From positions 310,001 through 374,000 of the forward strand of contig NZ_KQ758600.1 in assembly GCF_001457025.1 (NCBI RefSeq): a stretch of 64,000 nt of DNA, written 5' to 3'. Source of the stretch: Pseudarthrobacter enclensis. Lineage in GTDB: Bacteria; Actinomycetota; Actinomycetes; Actinomycetales; Micrococcaceae. Shown here one piece after another: positions 17,749 through 26,813 of this stretch. Position 1 is the first letter of the stretch, and each line of letters opens with the position of its first letter. Below the pieces are notes generated by a model that saw nothing but the letters and a program-made list of their open reading frames with translations, had not been told where the DNA came from and ran no database searches. The position numbers were made by a program, and so were the translations under genes.

Positions 17749-19224
17749 ATGACCATCACCTCCACCGAGAAGCCCGGTACCCCGCAGGTCGCCATCAACG
17801 ACATCGGTACCGCTGAGGACTTCCTCGCAGCAGTCGACGCGACCATCAAGTACTTTAACGACGGAGACCTCGTCGAAGGTACCGTCGTCAAGGTCGACCG
17901 CGATGAAGTCCTGCTCGACATCGGTTACAAGACCGAAGGTGTCATCCCCTCCCGCGAGCTTTCCATCAAGCACGACGTTGACCCCGGAGAAGTTGTCTCC
18001 GTCGGCGATCAGGTCGAAGCCCTGGTGCTCACCAAGGAAGACAAAGAAGGCCGTCTGATCCTCTCCAAGAAGCGTGCTCAGTACGAGCGTGCCTGGGGCG
18101 ACATCGAGAAGGTCAAGGAAGAAGACGGTGTTGTCACCGGTACCGTCATCGAGGTTGTCAAGGGTGGTCTTATCCTCGACATCGGCCTGCGCGGCTTCCT
18201 GCCCGCATCCCTCGTCGAGATGCGCCGTGTGCGCGACCTGGCTCCGTACATCGGCCAGCAGATCGAAGCCAAGATCATCGAACTGGACAAGAACCGCAAC
18301 AACGTGGTCCTGTCCCGCCGTGCATGGCTCGAGCAGACCCAGTCCGAGGTCCGCTCCACCTTCCTCAACAAGCTGGAAAAGGGCCAGGTCCGTCCCGGCG
18401 TCGTTTCCTCCATCGTCAACTTCGGTGCCTTCGTGGACCTGGGCGGCGTAGACGGCCTGGTTCACGTTTCCGAGCTGTCCTGGAAGCACATCGACCACCC
18501 GTCCGAGGTTGTCGAGGTTGGCCAGGAAGTCACCGTCGAGGTCCTCGAAGTGGATCTGGACCGCGAGCGTGTCTCCCTGTCGCTCAAGGCTACGCAGGAA
18601 GATCCGTGGCAGACCTTCGCCCGCACCCACGCCCTGGGCCAGGTTGTTCCGGGTAAGGTCACCAAGCTCGTTCCGTTCGGTGCGTTCGTCCGCGTCGAAG
18701 ACGGCATCGAAGGCCTCGTCCACATCTCCGAGCTGGCTGTCCGCCACGTGGAACTGGCCGAGCAGGTTGTGTCCGTTGGCGACGAACTGTTCGTCAAGGT
18801 CATCGACATCGACCTCGAACGCCGCCGCATCTCGCTGTCCCTCAAGCAGGCCAACGAGGGCGTCGACGCCGACAGCACCGAATTCGATCCTGCTCTGTAC
18901 GGCATGGCCGCAGAGTACGACGAAGAGGGCAACTACAAGTACCCCGAGGGCTTCGACCCCGAGTCCAACGAATGGCTCGAAGGCTACGAAGCGCAGCGCG
19001 CCGCATGGGAGCAGCAGTACGCTGACGCCCAGGCACGTTGGGAATCCCACAAGAAGCAGGTTGCCCAGCACGCTGCCGACGACGCTGCCGCAGCGACGTC
19101 CGGTGACGGCGACTCCGGCGCCACCAGCTACTCCTCCGAGCCCGCTTCCACCGACTCCGGTGCAGGCACCCTGGCATCGGATGAGGCTCTTGCCGCACTG
19201 CGCGAGAAGCTGACCGGCAACTAA
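17749..19224 (+). CDS. rpsA: 30S ribosomal protein S1
   Basis: 491 aa with four S1 RNA-binding domains beginning near residues 40, 128, 212 and 297 (repeated signature GxVxxxxxxGAFVDLG-DGLVHISEL, seen best in repeats 3 and 4). The first two are the divergent ones that bind the ribosome. An acidic Ser/Asp/Ala tail of about 50 residues follows. Four domains, rather than the six of Proteobacteria, is the actinobacterial type. It helps mRNA docking on the 30S subunit. Codon use is more biased than in neighbours, as expected for a highly expressed gene. Strong promoter before it and terminator after it make it monocistronic. Confidence 0.97.
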   Translation: MTITSTEKPGTPQVAINDIGTAEDFLAAVDATIKYFNDGDLVEGTVVKVDRDEVLLDIGYKTEGVIPSRELSIKHDVDPGEVVSVGDQVEALVLTKEDKEGRLILSKKRAQYERAWGDIEKVKEEDGVVTGTVIEVVKGGLILDIGLRGFLPASLVEMRRVRDLAPYIGQQIEAKIIELDKNRNNVVLSRRAWLEQTQSEVRSTFLNKLEKGQVRPGVVSSIVNFGAFVDLGGVDGLVHVSELSWKHIDHPSEVVEVGQEVTVEVLEVDLDRERVSLSLKATQEDPWQTFARTHALGQVVPGKVTKLVPFGAFVRVEDGIEGLVHISELAVRHVELAEQVVSVGDELFVKVIDIDLERRRISLSLKQANEGVDADSTEFDPALYGMAAEYDEEGNYKYPEGFDPESNEWLEGYEAQRAAWEQQYADAQARWESHKKQVAQHAADDAAAATSGDGDSGATSYSSEPASTDSGAGTLASDEALAALREKLTGN

Positions 19225-19254
19225 TTGCCACCGGCCCGGGTCCTCCGGGCCGAC

Positions 19255-19297
19255 AAGCAGCAGACCCCCTGCCCTTCCGGCAGGGGGTCTGCTGCTT
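19255..19297 (+). terminator. Terminator of rpsA
   Basis: Arms 19255-19273 and 19279-19297 form a perfect 19-bp stem with loop CTTCC, 30 bp after the rpsA stop. The T-run is short (TTT). Between here and 19420 lies a second, weaker GC-rich inverted repeat (19363-19370 with 19381-19388) of unknown use. Confidence 0.85.
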
Positions 19298-19420
19298 TAA
19301 GGTCGATGCCCCGGCCCAAAGGCCTGGTTTTTGGCTGCCCGAAACGGAAAGTTCCCTACTGTGCACCGGGGCGCAGGCCGCCCGGTGCGCATAAATGACG
19401 CATTCCGGTCGGCCGGGCGG

Positions 19421-19921
19421 TCAGAGTTCGACGACGGCGAGCACCGTACCGTCGTCGTCATGCGCCAGGGCCGCCCCGGCGGACGCCAGAAGCCGCTGGG
19501 CACTTCCGTTGGCGGCCAGGGTGCGGGCAGTGACGCGGCGCAGGCCCGCGCGGCGTGCTTCCGCGAGGACCAGGTCCAGCGCTGCTGCGCCGATCCCGCG
19601 GGAGCGGAAGCTGCGGCCCAGCCAGATGCCGGTTTCCGCCGTGGGAACATCCGCGCCGGCATCCCGCTTAAGCCGGATCGATCCGGCCGGTTCGCTGCCG
19701 CTGAAGACAGCCCAGGACTTCTCACCGGCCGGGCCGTCGAGTCCGGCGGCGGCCGCATGGTGGTAGCCGAAGAACCAGGCCGTGCGCTCAAGGTTCCAGC
19801 CAGGGCCGCCGAGCGGGGGAGCGACCTCGTCCGGGGACGCGTCGCGCTTGGCCAGTTCCAGGAGCTGGTCCGCCATGGCGTCATCAACGTCATGCAGGGT
19901 TACCTCAGGCGAGGACTTCAT
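19421..19921 (-). CDS. GNAT-family N-acetyltransferase
   Basis: 166 aa from ATG 19921 (MKSSPEVTLHDVDD). The acetyl-CoA loop is GRSFRSRGIGAAALDLVLAEA near 105-125, followed by TARTLAANGSAQRLLASAG, the usual alpha4 region of RimJ-like acetyltransferases. The substrate is unknown. The start overlaps the upstream yigZ-like stop by 17 bp, so the two genes form a translationally coupled pair on the minus strand. Confidence 0.85.
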   Translation of the reverse strand: MKSSPEVTLHDVDDAMADQLLELAKRDASPDEVAPPLGGPGWNLERTAWFFGYHHAAAAGLDGPAGEKSWAVFSGSEPAGSIRLKRDAGADVPTAETGIWLGRSFRSRGIGAAALDLVLAEARRAGLRRVTARTLAANGSAQRLLASAGAALAHDDDGTVLAVVEL

Positions 19922-20594
19922 CGACCCATTCCGTTCCTTCGGGGACAAGGCTGGCAGCACCGGCGGTGAGCTGCAGGATTCGTTCGGCCGCGGCGGCAAC
20001 AGCGTCGGCGTCATCGGGCACGGCGATCCGCAGCACTGTGTGCCGGTCCCGGTACTCGGGGCCGGCCATCACCATACCCGCGGACCGCAGGTCGTTCTCC
20101 AGCCGTCCCGCTGCCGCGTGCGCCACCGCCGCCGAGCAGATCCGCAGCCGGCTGCGGCGCACCATGGGGGCCTGGTCCAGGGACGCAGAGATGGATTCCG
20201 AGTAGGCCCGCACCAGGCCGCCCGCTCCGAGGAGGACGCCGCCGAAGTAGCGGACGACGACGGCGCTGACGTCGCTGAGGTCCGTCACCCCGGGCCCGGT
20301 TTCCCTTTTCAGGAGGGCCTCAAGCATGGGGACGCCGGCCGTCCCGGAGGGTTCGCCGTCGTCGCTGGAACGCTGGATGGTCCGGTCCGGCCCGAGCACG
20401 AACGCCGAGCAGTGATGACGGGCATCATGGAACTCGCGGCGCAGGCCTGCCACCAGGTCCCGGGCCTCCTCCTCGGTGCCTGCCCGGCGGAGCACCGTGA
20501 TGAACCGGGAGCGCTTGATCTCCAGTTCGTGCCGGTAATCCGTCCCGGGCGCCAGGGTTGTGTAGGCCGTGGCCCGGCTGTCGTTATCCTGCAC
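19905..20594 (-). CDS. IMPACT/YigZ-family protein
   Basis: 229 aa. The N-terminal UPF0029 (Impact_N) domain contains KRSRFITVLRRAGTEEEA, the signature HHCSAFVLGP, DDGEPSGTAGVPMLEAL and VVVRYFGGVLLGAGGLVRAY. A C-terminal DUF1949-type domain follows. Eukaryotic IMPACT regulates translation control through GCN2; the bacterial role is unsettled. GTG 20594 is used as the start; a TAGACT box ends 6 nt before it. It diverges from coaE. Confidence 0.92.
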   Translation of the reverse strand: MQDNDSRATAYTTLAPGTDYRHELEIKRSRFITVLRRAGTEEEARDLVAGLRREFHDARHHCSAFVLGPDRTIQRSSDDGEPSGTAGVPMLEALLKRETGPGVTDLSDVSAVVVRYFGGVLLGAGGLVRAYSESISASLDQAPMVRRSRLRICSAAVAHAAAGRLENDLRSAGMVMAGPEYRDRHTVLRIAVPDDADAVAAAAERILQLTAGAASLVPEGTEWVDEVLA

Positions 20595-20600
20595 TCGGCA

Positions 20601-20606
20601 AGTCTA
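20601..20606 (-). promoter_or_regulatory. Probable -10 box of leaderless yigZ-like gene
   Basis: On the minus strand TAGACT ends 6 nt before GTG 20594. Confidence 0.55.
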
Positions 20607-20694
20607 AGGGCTGCCGGCCGGCCCCGCGGCGACGCCCGGTCCGCGGTGACCTGGGCTGGGCCTGCCGCAGCGGGGTCAAGGGGAGTCCGGCGCG

Positions 20695-20700
20695 TAGGGT
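20695..20700 (+). promoter_or_regulatory. Probable -10 box of leaderless coaE
   Basis: TAGGGT ends 6 nt before GTG 20707. The intervening GGGAGG abuts the start codon and is too close to act as a normal ribosome site. Confidence 0.55.
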
Positions 20701-20706
20701 GGGAGG

Positions 20707-21921
20707 GTGCTGAAGATCGGATTGACGGGCGGTATCGCCTCGGGGAAGTCAGTGGTTGCCGCCCGCCTGAGGGAACGCGGCGCCGTGCTCGTCGACGCCG
20801 ACGCCCTGGCCAGGGAGGTGGTGGAGCCCGGCACCGACGGCCTGGCCCGGATTGTCGCGGAGTTCGGCGCCGGGATGCTCGACGCCGAAGGCCGGCTTGA
20901 CCGGCCCAGGCTCGGCGAAGCGGTGTTCGGCAACAAGGACCGGCTCGCCGTGCTGAACGGAATCGTCCATCCGCTGGTCCGTGCCCGAGCCGCGGCCATG
21001 ACTGCCGCGGCCGCCGCTGACGCCGTGGTGGTCCAGGACATCCCCCTGCTGGTGGAAACCGGCCAGGGGAGCAGCTTCCACCTCGTCGTCGTCGTGGACG
21101 CCCCGGACGACATCCGGCTGCAGCGCATGCTGGAGCACCGGAACATGGACGCCGACGCCGCCCGCGCCCGGATGGCTGCACAGGCGGCGCGCGAAGTGCG
21201 GCTGGCCGCTGCCGACGTCGTCCTTGACAACTCAGGGTCCCTGCAGCAGCTGCTGGACCAGGTGGACCGGCTGTGGGACTCCCGCCTGGTGCCGTTCGCA
21301 CGGAACCTGGCCGCGGGAACCCGTGCGCCGCGGTCCGGGGGCCCGGTGCTGGAGGCCCACCGGCCGGAATGGGCCCGGGAAGCAGCCAGGCTGGCCGCGC
21401 GGATCACGGCGGCCGCGCCGGAACTCGTCCTGGCCGTCGACCATGTCGGTTCCACGTCCGTCCCCGGGCTCGCCGCCAAGGACGTCATCGACCTGCAGGT
21501 TGCGGTGCGGGACCTCGACGCCGCGGACCGGCTTGCCCCGCTCCTGGCCGCAGCAGGATTCCCGGCAGTCCGCGGCGTGGAACAGGACACCCCGAAGCCG
21601 GACGATCCGGACCAGTCCGCGTGGCTGAAGCGGTTCCACGCCAACGCCGATCCCGGACGCCCCGTCAACGTCCACGTGAGGGCTGCAGGATCTGCCGGAT
21701 GGCGGTACGCCCTGATGTTCAGGGACTGGCTGCGGGACGACTCCGAAGCGCGGGGCCGCTATGGAGACCACAAGCTGGCCCTGGCCGGCCGCTTCGCCGG
21801 TTCGCCAGGCACCCGGGACTACGCGGAGGCCAAGGAGCCCTGGTTCACGGACGTCGCGTGGCCCCTGATGGCCGCCTGGGCCGCGGCAACCGGGTGGGAA
21901 CCGCCGTCGTACGCTTCCTGA
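20707..21921 (+). CDS. coaE: Dephospho-CoA kinase fused to a GrpB/UPF0157 domain
   Basis: 404 aa. Residues 1-195 are dephospho-CoA kinase, the last step of coenzyme A synthesis: P-loop GGIASGKS at 8-15, DADALAREVVEPG, and the lid with DIRLQRMLEHR. Residues about 210-400 are a GrpB/UPF0157 domain (VDHVGSTSVPGLAAKDVIDLQV near 240-261), a nucleotidyltransferase-like fold. This fusion is known in actinobacteria, including Mycobacterium, where the extra domain has been linked to enzyme stability. The core active residues are intact in the kinase half. Confidence 0.95.
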   Translation: MLKIGLTGGIASGKSVVAARLRERGAVLVDADALAREVVEPGTDGLARIVAEFGAGMLDAEGRLDRPRLGEAVFGNKDRLAVLNGIVHPLVRARAAAMTAAAAADAVVVQDIPLLVETGQGSSFHLVVVVDAPDDIRLQRMLEHRNMDADAARARMAAQAAREVRLAAADVVLDNSGSLQQLLDQVDRLWDSRLVPFARNLAAGTRAPRSGGPVLEAHRPEWAREAARLAARITAAAPELVLAVDHVGSTSVPGLAAKDVIDLQVAVRDLDAADRLAPLLAAAGFPAVRGVEQDTPKPDDPDQSAWLKRFHANADPGRPVNVHVRAAGSAGWRYALMFRDWLRDDSEARGRYGDHKLALAGRFAGSPGTRDYAEAKEPWFTDVAWPLMAAWAAATGWEPPSYAS

Positions 21922-21988
21922 CGCCCCACGCGCACCGGCCGGTGTTCGCCCGTAACGGACTCGGCGGTCCGGTGTCAGTGGCCGGTTG

Positions 21989-21994
21989 TAGATT
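21989..21994 (+). promoter_or_regulatory. Probable -10 box of leaderless uvrB
   Basis: TAGATT ends 6 nt before ATG 22001; no Shine-Dalgarno sequence is present. Confidence 0.6.
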
Positions 21995-22000
21995 AGATGC

Positions 22001-24115
22001 ATGAGCCTTGCGCAGGATATCAACCGTGTTGTCGCTCCCTTCGAAGTCATCAGCGAGTTCAAGCCCGCCGGTGACCAGCCCACGGCCATCGCGGAACTGA
22101 CTGAACGCATCAACAACGGCGAAAAGGACGTGGTGCTGCTCGGAGCCACCGGTACGGGCAAGAGCGCCACCACCGCCTGGCTCATCGAACAGGTGCAGCG
22201 CCCCACCCTGGTGATGGTGCAGAACAAGACCCTCGCCGCCCAGCTGGCGAACGAGTTCCGGGAACTCCTGCCCAACAACGCGGTGGAATACTTCGTCTCC
22301 TACTACGACTACTACCAGCCCGAAGCCTACGTGGCGCAGACGGACACCTTCATCGAGAAGGATTCCTCCATTAACGAGGAAGTCGAACGGCTCCGCCACT
22401 CCGCCACCAACGCGCTGCTGACCCGGCGCGATGTCATCGTGGTGGCCACGGTGTCCTGCATCTACGGCCTGGGAACCCCGGAGGAATACATTTCCGGCAT
22501 GGTCACCCTGCGAAAGGGTGCCGAAATGAACCGGGACGACCTCCTCCGCAAGTTCGTCTCCATGCAGTACGCCCGCAACGACGTCGACTTCCACCGCGGC
22601 ACGTTCCGGGTGCGGGGCGATACCGTGGAAATCATTCCGATGTACGAGGAACTGGCCATCCGGATCGAGTTCTTCGGCGATGAGATCGAGAACATTTACA
22701 CGCTCCATCCGCTCACCGGCGAGGTCATCCGCGACGAGGAAGAGATGTACGTCTTCCCGGCCTCGCACTACGTGGCCGGCCCGGAACGGATGGCGCGGGC
22801 CATCAAGCGAATCGAGGACGAACTGGCGGACCGGCTGAAGGTGCTGGAAAGCCAGAACAAACTCGTTGAAGCTCAGCGCCTGCGGATGCGCACCACGTAC
22901 GACCTCGAAATGATGCAGCAGATGGGTTTCTGCAACGGCATCGAGAACTACTCGGCGCACATCGACGGGCGGGGGCCGGGCACCGCACCCCACTGCCTTT
23001 TGGATTACTTCCCGGATGACTTCCTGCTGGTGGTGGACGAGTCCCACGTGACCATTCCGCAGATCGGCGCCATGTACGAAGGTGACATGTCCCGCAAACG
23101 GAACCTGGTGGACTTCGGCTTCCGCCTGCCGTCCGCCATGGACAACCGGCCCCTGAAATGGGACGAGTTCCTGGAGCGCATCGGCCAGACCGTCTACCTT
23201 TCCGCCACCCCCGGCAAGTATGAGCTGGGCAAGGCCGACGGCTTCGTTCAGCAGATCATCCGTCCCACTGGCCTGGTGGATCCCGAGGTGGTGGTCAAGC
23301 CCACCAAGGGGCAGATCGATGACCTCCTGGGCGAGATCAAGACCCGGGTGGAGAAGGACGAACGCGTCCTGGTGACCACGCTGACCAAACGCATGGCGGA
23401 GGACCTCACCGACTACCTGCTGGGCCACGGCGTGAAAGTCGAATACCTGCACTCCGACGTCGACACCCTGCGGCGCGTGGAGCTCCTGCGTGAGCTGCGG
23501 TTGGGATCCTTCGACGTCCTGGTGGGCATCAACCTGCTCCGTGAAGGACTCGACCTTCCCGAAGTGTCCCTGGTCAGCATCCTGGATGCGGACAAGGAAG
23601 GCTTCCTGCGTTCCTCCACTTCGCTCATCCAGACCATCGGACGTGCCGCACGCAACGTCTCCGGCCAGGTGCACATGTACGCGGACCGGATCACGGACTC
23701 GATGGCGAACGCCATCGACGAAACCAACCGGCGCCGCGCCATCCAGGTGGCGTACAACGAGGAACATGGCGTCGATCCCCAGCCGCTCCGGAAGAAGATC
23801 GCCGACATCACGGACCAGTTGGCCAAGGAAGATGCCGACACCGACGCCCTGCTGGGCAGCTTCGACTACGGCAAGGGCAAGCGCGGCATCACCGGAGCCA
23901 CCAAGCCCGGTGCCAGGAAGGGCGCCGCGCAGGTCCGTTCCGACGGGCTGGCCGCGGCGCCGGCCGAGGACCTGGTGGGCCTGATCGAGCAGCTCACGGA
24001 GCAGATGCACGGGGCGGCGGCGGAACTCCAGTTCGAGGTCGCCGCACGGATCCGGGACGAGGTCTCCGAACTGAAGAAGGAACTGCGGCAGATGCAGTCG
24101 GCCGGGCACGCCTGA
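22001..24115 (+). CDS. uvrB: UvrABC excinuclease subunit B
   Basis: 704 aa. Walker A GATGTGKS near 46, the beta-hairpin region [13 protein letters not shown] near 100, DESHV (DEAD-like motif II) near 345, helicase motif [11 protein letters not shown] near 545, and a C-terminal UVR domain ([25 protein letters not shown]). UvrB is loaded by UvrA, verifies the lesion with its hairpin and recruits UvrC for incision. Length and motifs are complete. Monocistronic, followed by terC. Confidence 0.98.
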   Translation: MSLAQDINRVVAPFEVISEFKPAGDQPTAIAELTERINNGEKDVVLLGATGTGKSATTAWLIEQVQRPTLVMVQNKTLAAQLANEFRELLPNNAVEYFVSYYDYYQPEAYVAQTDTFIEKDSSINEEVERLRHSATNALLTRRDVIVVATVSCIYGLGTPEEYISGMVTLRKGAEMNRDDLLRKFVSMQYARNDVDFHRGTFRVRGDTVEIIPMYEELAIRIEFFGDEIENIYTLHPLTGEVIRDEEEMYVFPASHYVAGPERMARAIKRIEDELADRLKVLESQNKLVEAQRLRMRTTYDLEMMQQMGFCNGIENYSAHIDGRGPGTAPHCLLDYFPDDFLLVVDESHVTIPQIGAMYEGDMSRKRNLVDFGFRLPSAMDNRPLKWDEFLERIGQTVYLSATPGKYELGKADGFVQQIIRPTGLVDPEVVVKPTKGQIDDLLGEIKTRVEKDERVLVTTLTKRMAEDLTDYLLGHGVKVEYLHSDVDTLRRVELLRELRLGSFDVLVGINLLREGLDLPEVSLVSILDADKEGFLRSSTSLIQTIGRAARNVSGQVHMYADRITDSMANAIDETNRRRAIQVAYNEEHGVDPQPLRKKIADITDQLAKEDADTDALLGSFDYGKGKRGITGATKPGARKGAAQVRSDGLAAAPAEDLVGLIEQLTEQMHGAAAELQFEVAARIRDEVSELKKELRQMQSAGHA

Positions 24116-24155
24116 CACATACGTCACCGGGCGGTCGCGTCCGGCCGGGCTGCGG

Positions 24156-24161
24156 TACAGT
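24156..24161 (+). promoter_or_regulatory. Probable -10 box of the terC riboswitch transcript
   Basis: TACAGT would start transcription near 24168, just before the conserved start of the riboswitch at 24170. I see no good -35 box. Confidence 0.4.
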
Positions 24162-24167
24162 TAACGT

Positions 24168-24300
24168 CACGTAGGGGAGTATCCCAAGCGCTACGATCGT
24201 CAACACGCAGGGCATGGTTGCCCGGCCGGGCGTAGCGGGCCGCCACATCAGCACCAAGTGCACAGGCAGGCCGGAGAGACTTACACCGCTTCTCTGTGCC
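24168..24300 (+). promoter_or_regulatory. Probable yybP-ykoY Mn2+ riboswitch in the terC leader
   Basis: The 5' conserved GGGGAGTA is at 24174-24181. GCTACG (24190-24195) pairs with CGTAGC (24231-24236), enclosing the conserved ATCGTCAACA (24196-24205) and a small hairpin GGGC/GCCC (24210-24223). Those two conserved stretches in this order are what define the yybP-ykoY class, which senses Mn2+ and often precedes terC/mntP-type genes. Further down GCACAG (24260-24265) can pair with CTGTGC (24294-24299) just before the terC ribosome site, a possible expression platform. Known family knowledge plus visible motifs; no covariance search was run. Confidence 0.8.
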
Positions 24301-24317
24301 CCGCGAAAGGTTTACCT

Positions 24318-25346
24318 GTGCTCGAATTGCCCTTGTGGTTCGAGGTCGGCTCTTTTGTCGTCCTCGGACTGATCCTCCTGATCGACCTCCTCCTGGTGGT
24401 CCGACGCCCGCACGAGCCCTCCATGAAGGAGGCAGGCCTGTGGGTGGCGTTCTACGTCACCCTGGCACTGCTGTTCGCCGGCGCCATGTTCGTCTTCGCC
24501 GGACATGAGTACGGCGGCCAGTTCGTGGCGGGCTGGGTCACGGAGTACAGCCTCAGCATCGACAACCTGTTCGTCTTCATCATCATCATGGCCCGGTTCT
24601 CCGTGCCCCGTAAGTACCAGCAGGAAGTGCTGATGGTGGGCATCATCATCGCGCTGGTCCTTCGCGGCATCTTCATCCTGCTCGGCGCCATCGTGATCGA
24701 GCAGTTCAGCTGGGTGTTCTACATCTTCGGCGCGTTCCTGCTGTGGACCGCATGGAAGCAGGCCCAGGACGAGGGTGAAGACGAAGAGGACCGGGAGAAC
24801 CCGCTGATCGCCAGGATCCGCAAGGTCATCCCCATGTCGGAGAAGTTCGACGAAGGCAAGCTGCGCACCACCGTGAACGGCAAGCGGGTCTTCACCCCCA
24901 TGCTGATCGTCTTCATCACCATCGGCCTAACGGACCTGCTGTTCGCCGTCGACTCGATCCCCGCCATCTTCGGCCTCACCCAGAGCCCCTTCATCGTGTT
25001 CACCGCCAACCTGTTCGCCCTGATGGGCCTGCGCCAGCTGTACTTCCTCCTCGGCGGCCTGATGAACCGGCTGGTCTACCTCAAGCACGCACTGTCCTTC
25101 ATCCTGGCGTTCATCGGCGTCAAGCTGGTCCTGCACGCCATGCACGTCAACGAGCTGCCCTTCATCAACGGCGGCAAGCACATCGAGTGGGCCCCTGAAA
25201 TCCCCACGTTCGTGTCGCTGGCGGTCATTGTCGGCACCATCATCATCGCCGTGGTCGCCAGCCTCCTCAGCTCCAAGGCCAAGGAAGCCCACCTGGACCC
25301 CCGTCTCGAAGAGGACGTCCGCAAGAGCCACAGCGAAGTCGAGTAG
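24318..25346 (+). CDS. TerC-family integral membrane protein, probable Mn2+ exporter
   Basis: 342 aa with about nine membrane segments. GTG 24318 follows GAAAGG at 24304-24309. It has the TerC signature EYSLSIDNLFVFIIIMARF near 75-95 and, in the second half, LTDLLFAVDSIPAIFG, both carrying acidic residues within membrane helices that bind metal. A charged linker (DEGEDEEDRENP) lies between the halves. Members such as Alx and MeeF/MeeY export Mn2+; the upstream Mn2+-type riboswitch supports that role here. Older annotations call it tellurium resistance. Confidence 0.93.
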   Translation: MLELPLWFEVGSFVVLGLILLIDLLLVVRRPHEPSMKEAGLWVAFYVTLALLFAGAMFVFAGHEYGGQFVAGWVTEYSLSIDNLFVFIIIMARFSVPRKYQQEVLMVGIIIALVLRGIFILLGAIVIEQFSWVFYIFGAFLLWTAWKQAQDEGEDEEDRENPLIARIRKVIPMSEKFDEGKLRTTVNGKRVFTPMLIVFITIGLTDLLFAVDSIPAIFGLTQSPFIVFTANLFALMGLRQLYFLLGGLMNRLVYLKHALSFILAFIGVKLVLHAMHVNELPFINGGKHIEWAPEIPTFVSLAVIVGTIIIAVVASLLSSKAKEAHLDPRLEEDVRKSHSEVE

Positions 25347-25375
25347 CAGTCTCCACTGCCGCCCGGCACGTGGAT

Positions 25376-25414
25376 CAGCAGTCCCGGCCCGTTCCCACGC
25401 GGCCGGGACTGCTG
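25376..25414 (+). terminator. Terminator of terC
   Basis: Arms 25376-25389 and 25401-25414 form a perfect 14-bp stem with an 11-nt loop, followed by CGTTTC, 29 bp after the stop. Confidence 0.8.
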
Positions 25415-25472
25415 CGTTTCGGGTGCTGCGGGCTGGGGCCCGCCGCCCCTGCCCTCCGCCGTGCTGCAGGAC

Positions 25473-25478
25473 TATCCT
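25473..25478 (+). promoter_or_regulatory. Probable -10 box of leaderless MFS gene
   Basis: TATCCT ends 6 nt before ATG 25485, which favours this ATG over the upstream in-frame start at 25461. Confidence 0.5.
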
Positions 25479-25484
25479 CAAGAC

Positions 25485-26813
25485 ATGGCCCCTACGATGA
25501 TGACGGAGCAGGACGTCCGGCGGGTGCAGCGGCGCACGGTGGCGCTGCTCGGGACCGCCCAGGTTTTCGGCGGCATCGGAACAGGCGCCACCGTTTCCAT
25601 CGGCTCCATCCTCGCCGTCGATCTTTCCGGCTCCAACGCCTGGGCCGGAGCCGTGGCCACCGTCATGACCCTGGGGGCAGCCCTCGCTGCCATCCCCCTG
25701 GCATCGCTGGCTGACCGCCGGGGACGCAGGGCGGGCCAGGTCACCGGGATGCTGGCAGCCTTTGCCGGTGCGGTACTGATGGTGCTCTCAGTCGTGCTGG
25801 CGGCCTTCCCGCTCCTCGTCCTGGGTGCCGCAGGCATTGGTGCCGGAACCGCCGCGAACCTGCAGGCCCGGTTCGCCGCCGTCGACCTCGCTGAAGCCGA
25901 GCACCGCGGCCGGGCGCTGGCCACCGTCGTGTGGGCCGTGACGCTCGGCGCCGTCGCCGGCCCAAACCTGATCCAGCCCGGCGCGGCGGTCGGACTGGCG
26001 CTGGGCCTGCCGGCGGTAGCCGGACCGTTCGTCATCTCGGGCGCGGGGCTGCTGATCGCCGTCATCCTGGTCTTCGCAGGCCTCAGGCCGGATCCCCTGC
26101 TGCTTGCGCGGGAGCTGGCCGCCCGGACCACGGCCGGGGACAGTGCCATGCCCGGCGCGGCTCCCGGCGGCAGGCTGCGCAGGGGACTGCGGGCCATCCG
26201 GGCGTCCAGGCCCGCGGTCCTGGCCGTCAGCGCAATCGTTGGGGCCCACGCCGTCATGGTGGGGGTCATGTCCATGACGCCGGTGCATTTACAGCACCTG
26301 GTCGAAGGGCCGGGCGCGTCCCACGCCGGCCACGCTGCCGAGGGCGGGGTCCTGGTGATCATTGGTTTCACCATTTCCCTGCACATCGCCGGCATGTTCG
26401 CCCTGTCGCCGGTGATGGGATGGCTGACGGACAAAGCCGGCAGGACGGAAACCATCATGCTCGGCTTCGCCGTCCTGATCGCGGGAGTCGCCGTCGCCGG
26501 CTTCGGGGAGGACTCCACGACCGCCGTCGCGGTGGGCCTGGTGCTGCTGGGACTGGGCTGGTCCGCCTCGACGGTCGCCGGCTCCACCCTGCTGGCCGAA
26601 AGCGTCGGCCAGGACGCCCGGGTGGCGGTCCAGGGCGTCTCCGACATGCTGATGGGCGCCGCCGGAGCGATCGGTGGGGCCGCCTCCGGCCTGGTGCTGA
26701 GCGGGACCGGTTACTTTGGCCTCAACATGCTGGCAGCCGCCGTCGCCGCCGGCGTCCTTGCCGCCGCCTCCGTCACCACCATCTCCGCGCGACGCAGGTC
26801 AGCGGCGGCCTGA
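25485..26813 (+). CDS. MFS transporter (drug/solute exporter type)
   Basis: 442 aa with twelve likely membrane segments. The loop 2-3 motif is LADRRGRRAG near 75-84, and a matching GWLTDKAGRTE occurs in the second half, both typical of MFS proteins. GAGIGAGTAANLQARFAAVDLAE lies after segment 4. The substrate is unknown. Its 3' end overlaps the convergent peptidase gene by 15 bp, so the two transcripts share complementary ends. Confidence 0.9.
   Translation: MAPTMMTEQDVRRVQRRTVALLGTAQVFGGIGTGATVSIGSILAVDLSGSNAWAGAVATVMTLGAALAAIPLASLADRRGRRAGQVTGMLAAFAGAVLMVLSVVLAAFPLLVLGAAGIGAGTAANLQARFAAVDLAEAEHRGRALATVVWAVTLGAVAGPNLIQPGAAVGLALGLPAVAGPFVISGAGLLIAVILVFAGLRPDPLLLARELAARTTAGDSAMPGAAPGGRLRRGLRAIRASRPAVLAVSAIVGAHAVMVGVMSMTPVHLQHLVEGPGASHAGHAAEGGVLVIIGFTISLHIAGMFALSPVMGWLTDKAGRTETIMLGFAVLIAGVAVAGFGEDSTTAVAVGLVLLGLGWSASTVAGSTLLAESVGQDARVAVQGVSDMLMGAAGAIGGAASGLVLSGTGYFGLNMLAAAVAAGVLAAASVTTISARRRSAAA

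Noticed and set aside
16207-19071. Antisense ORF of 954 codons opposite the eis-like gene and rpsA
   Set aside because: Crosses the rpsA promoter and two firm genes; no domain recognised.
21845-24127. Antisense ORF of 760 codons opposite uvrB
   Set aside because: Shadow of uvrB; composition typical of reversed high-GC coding sequence.
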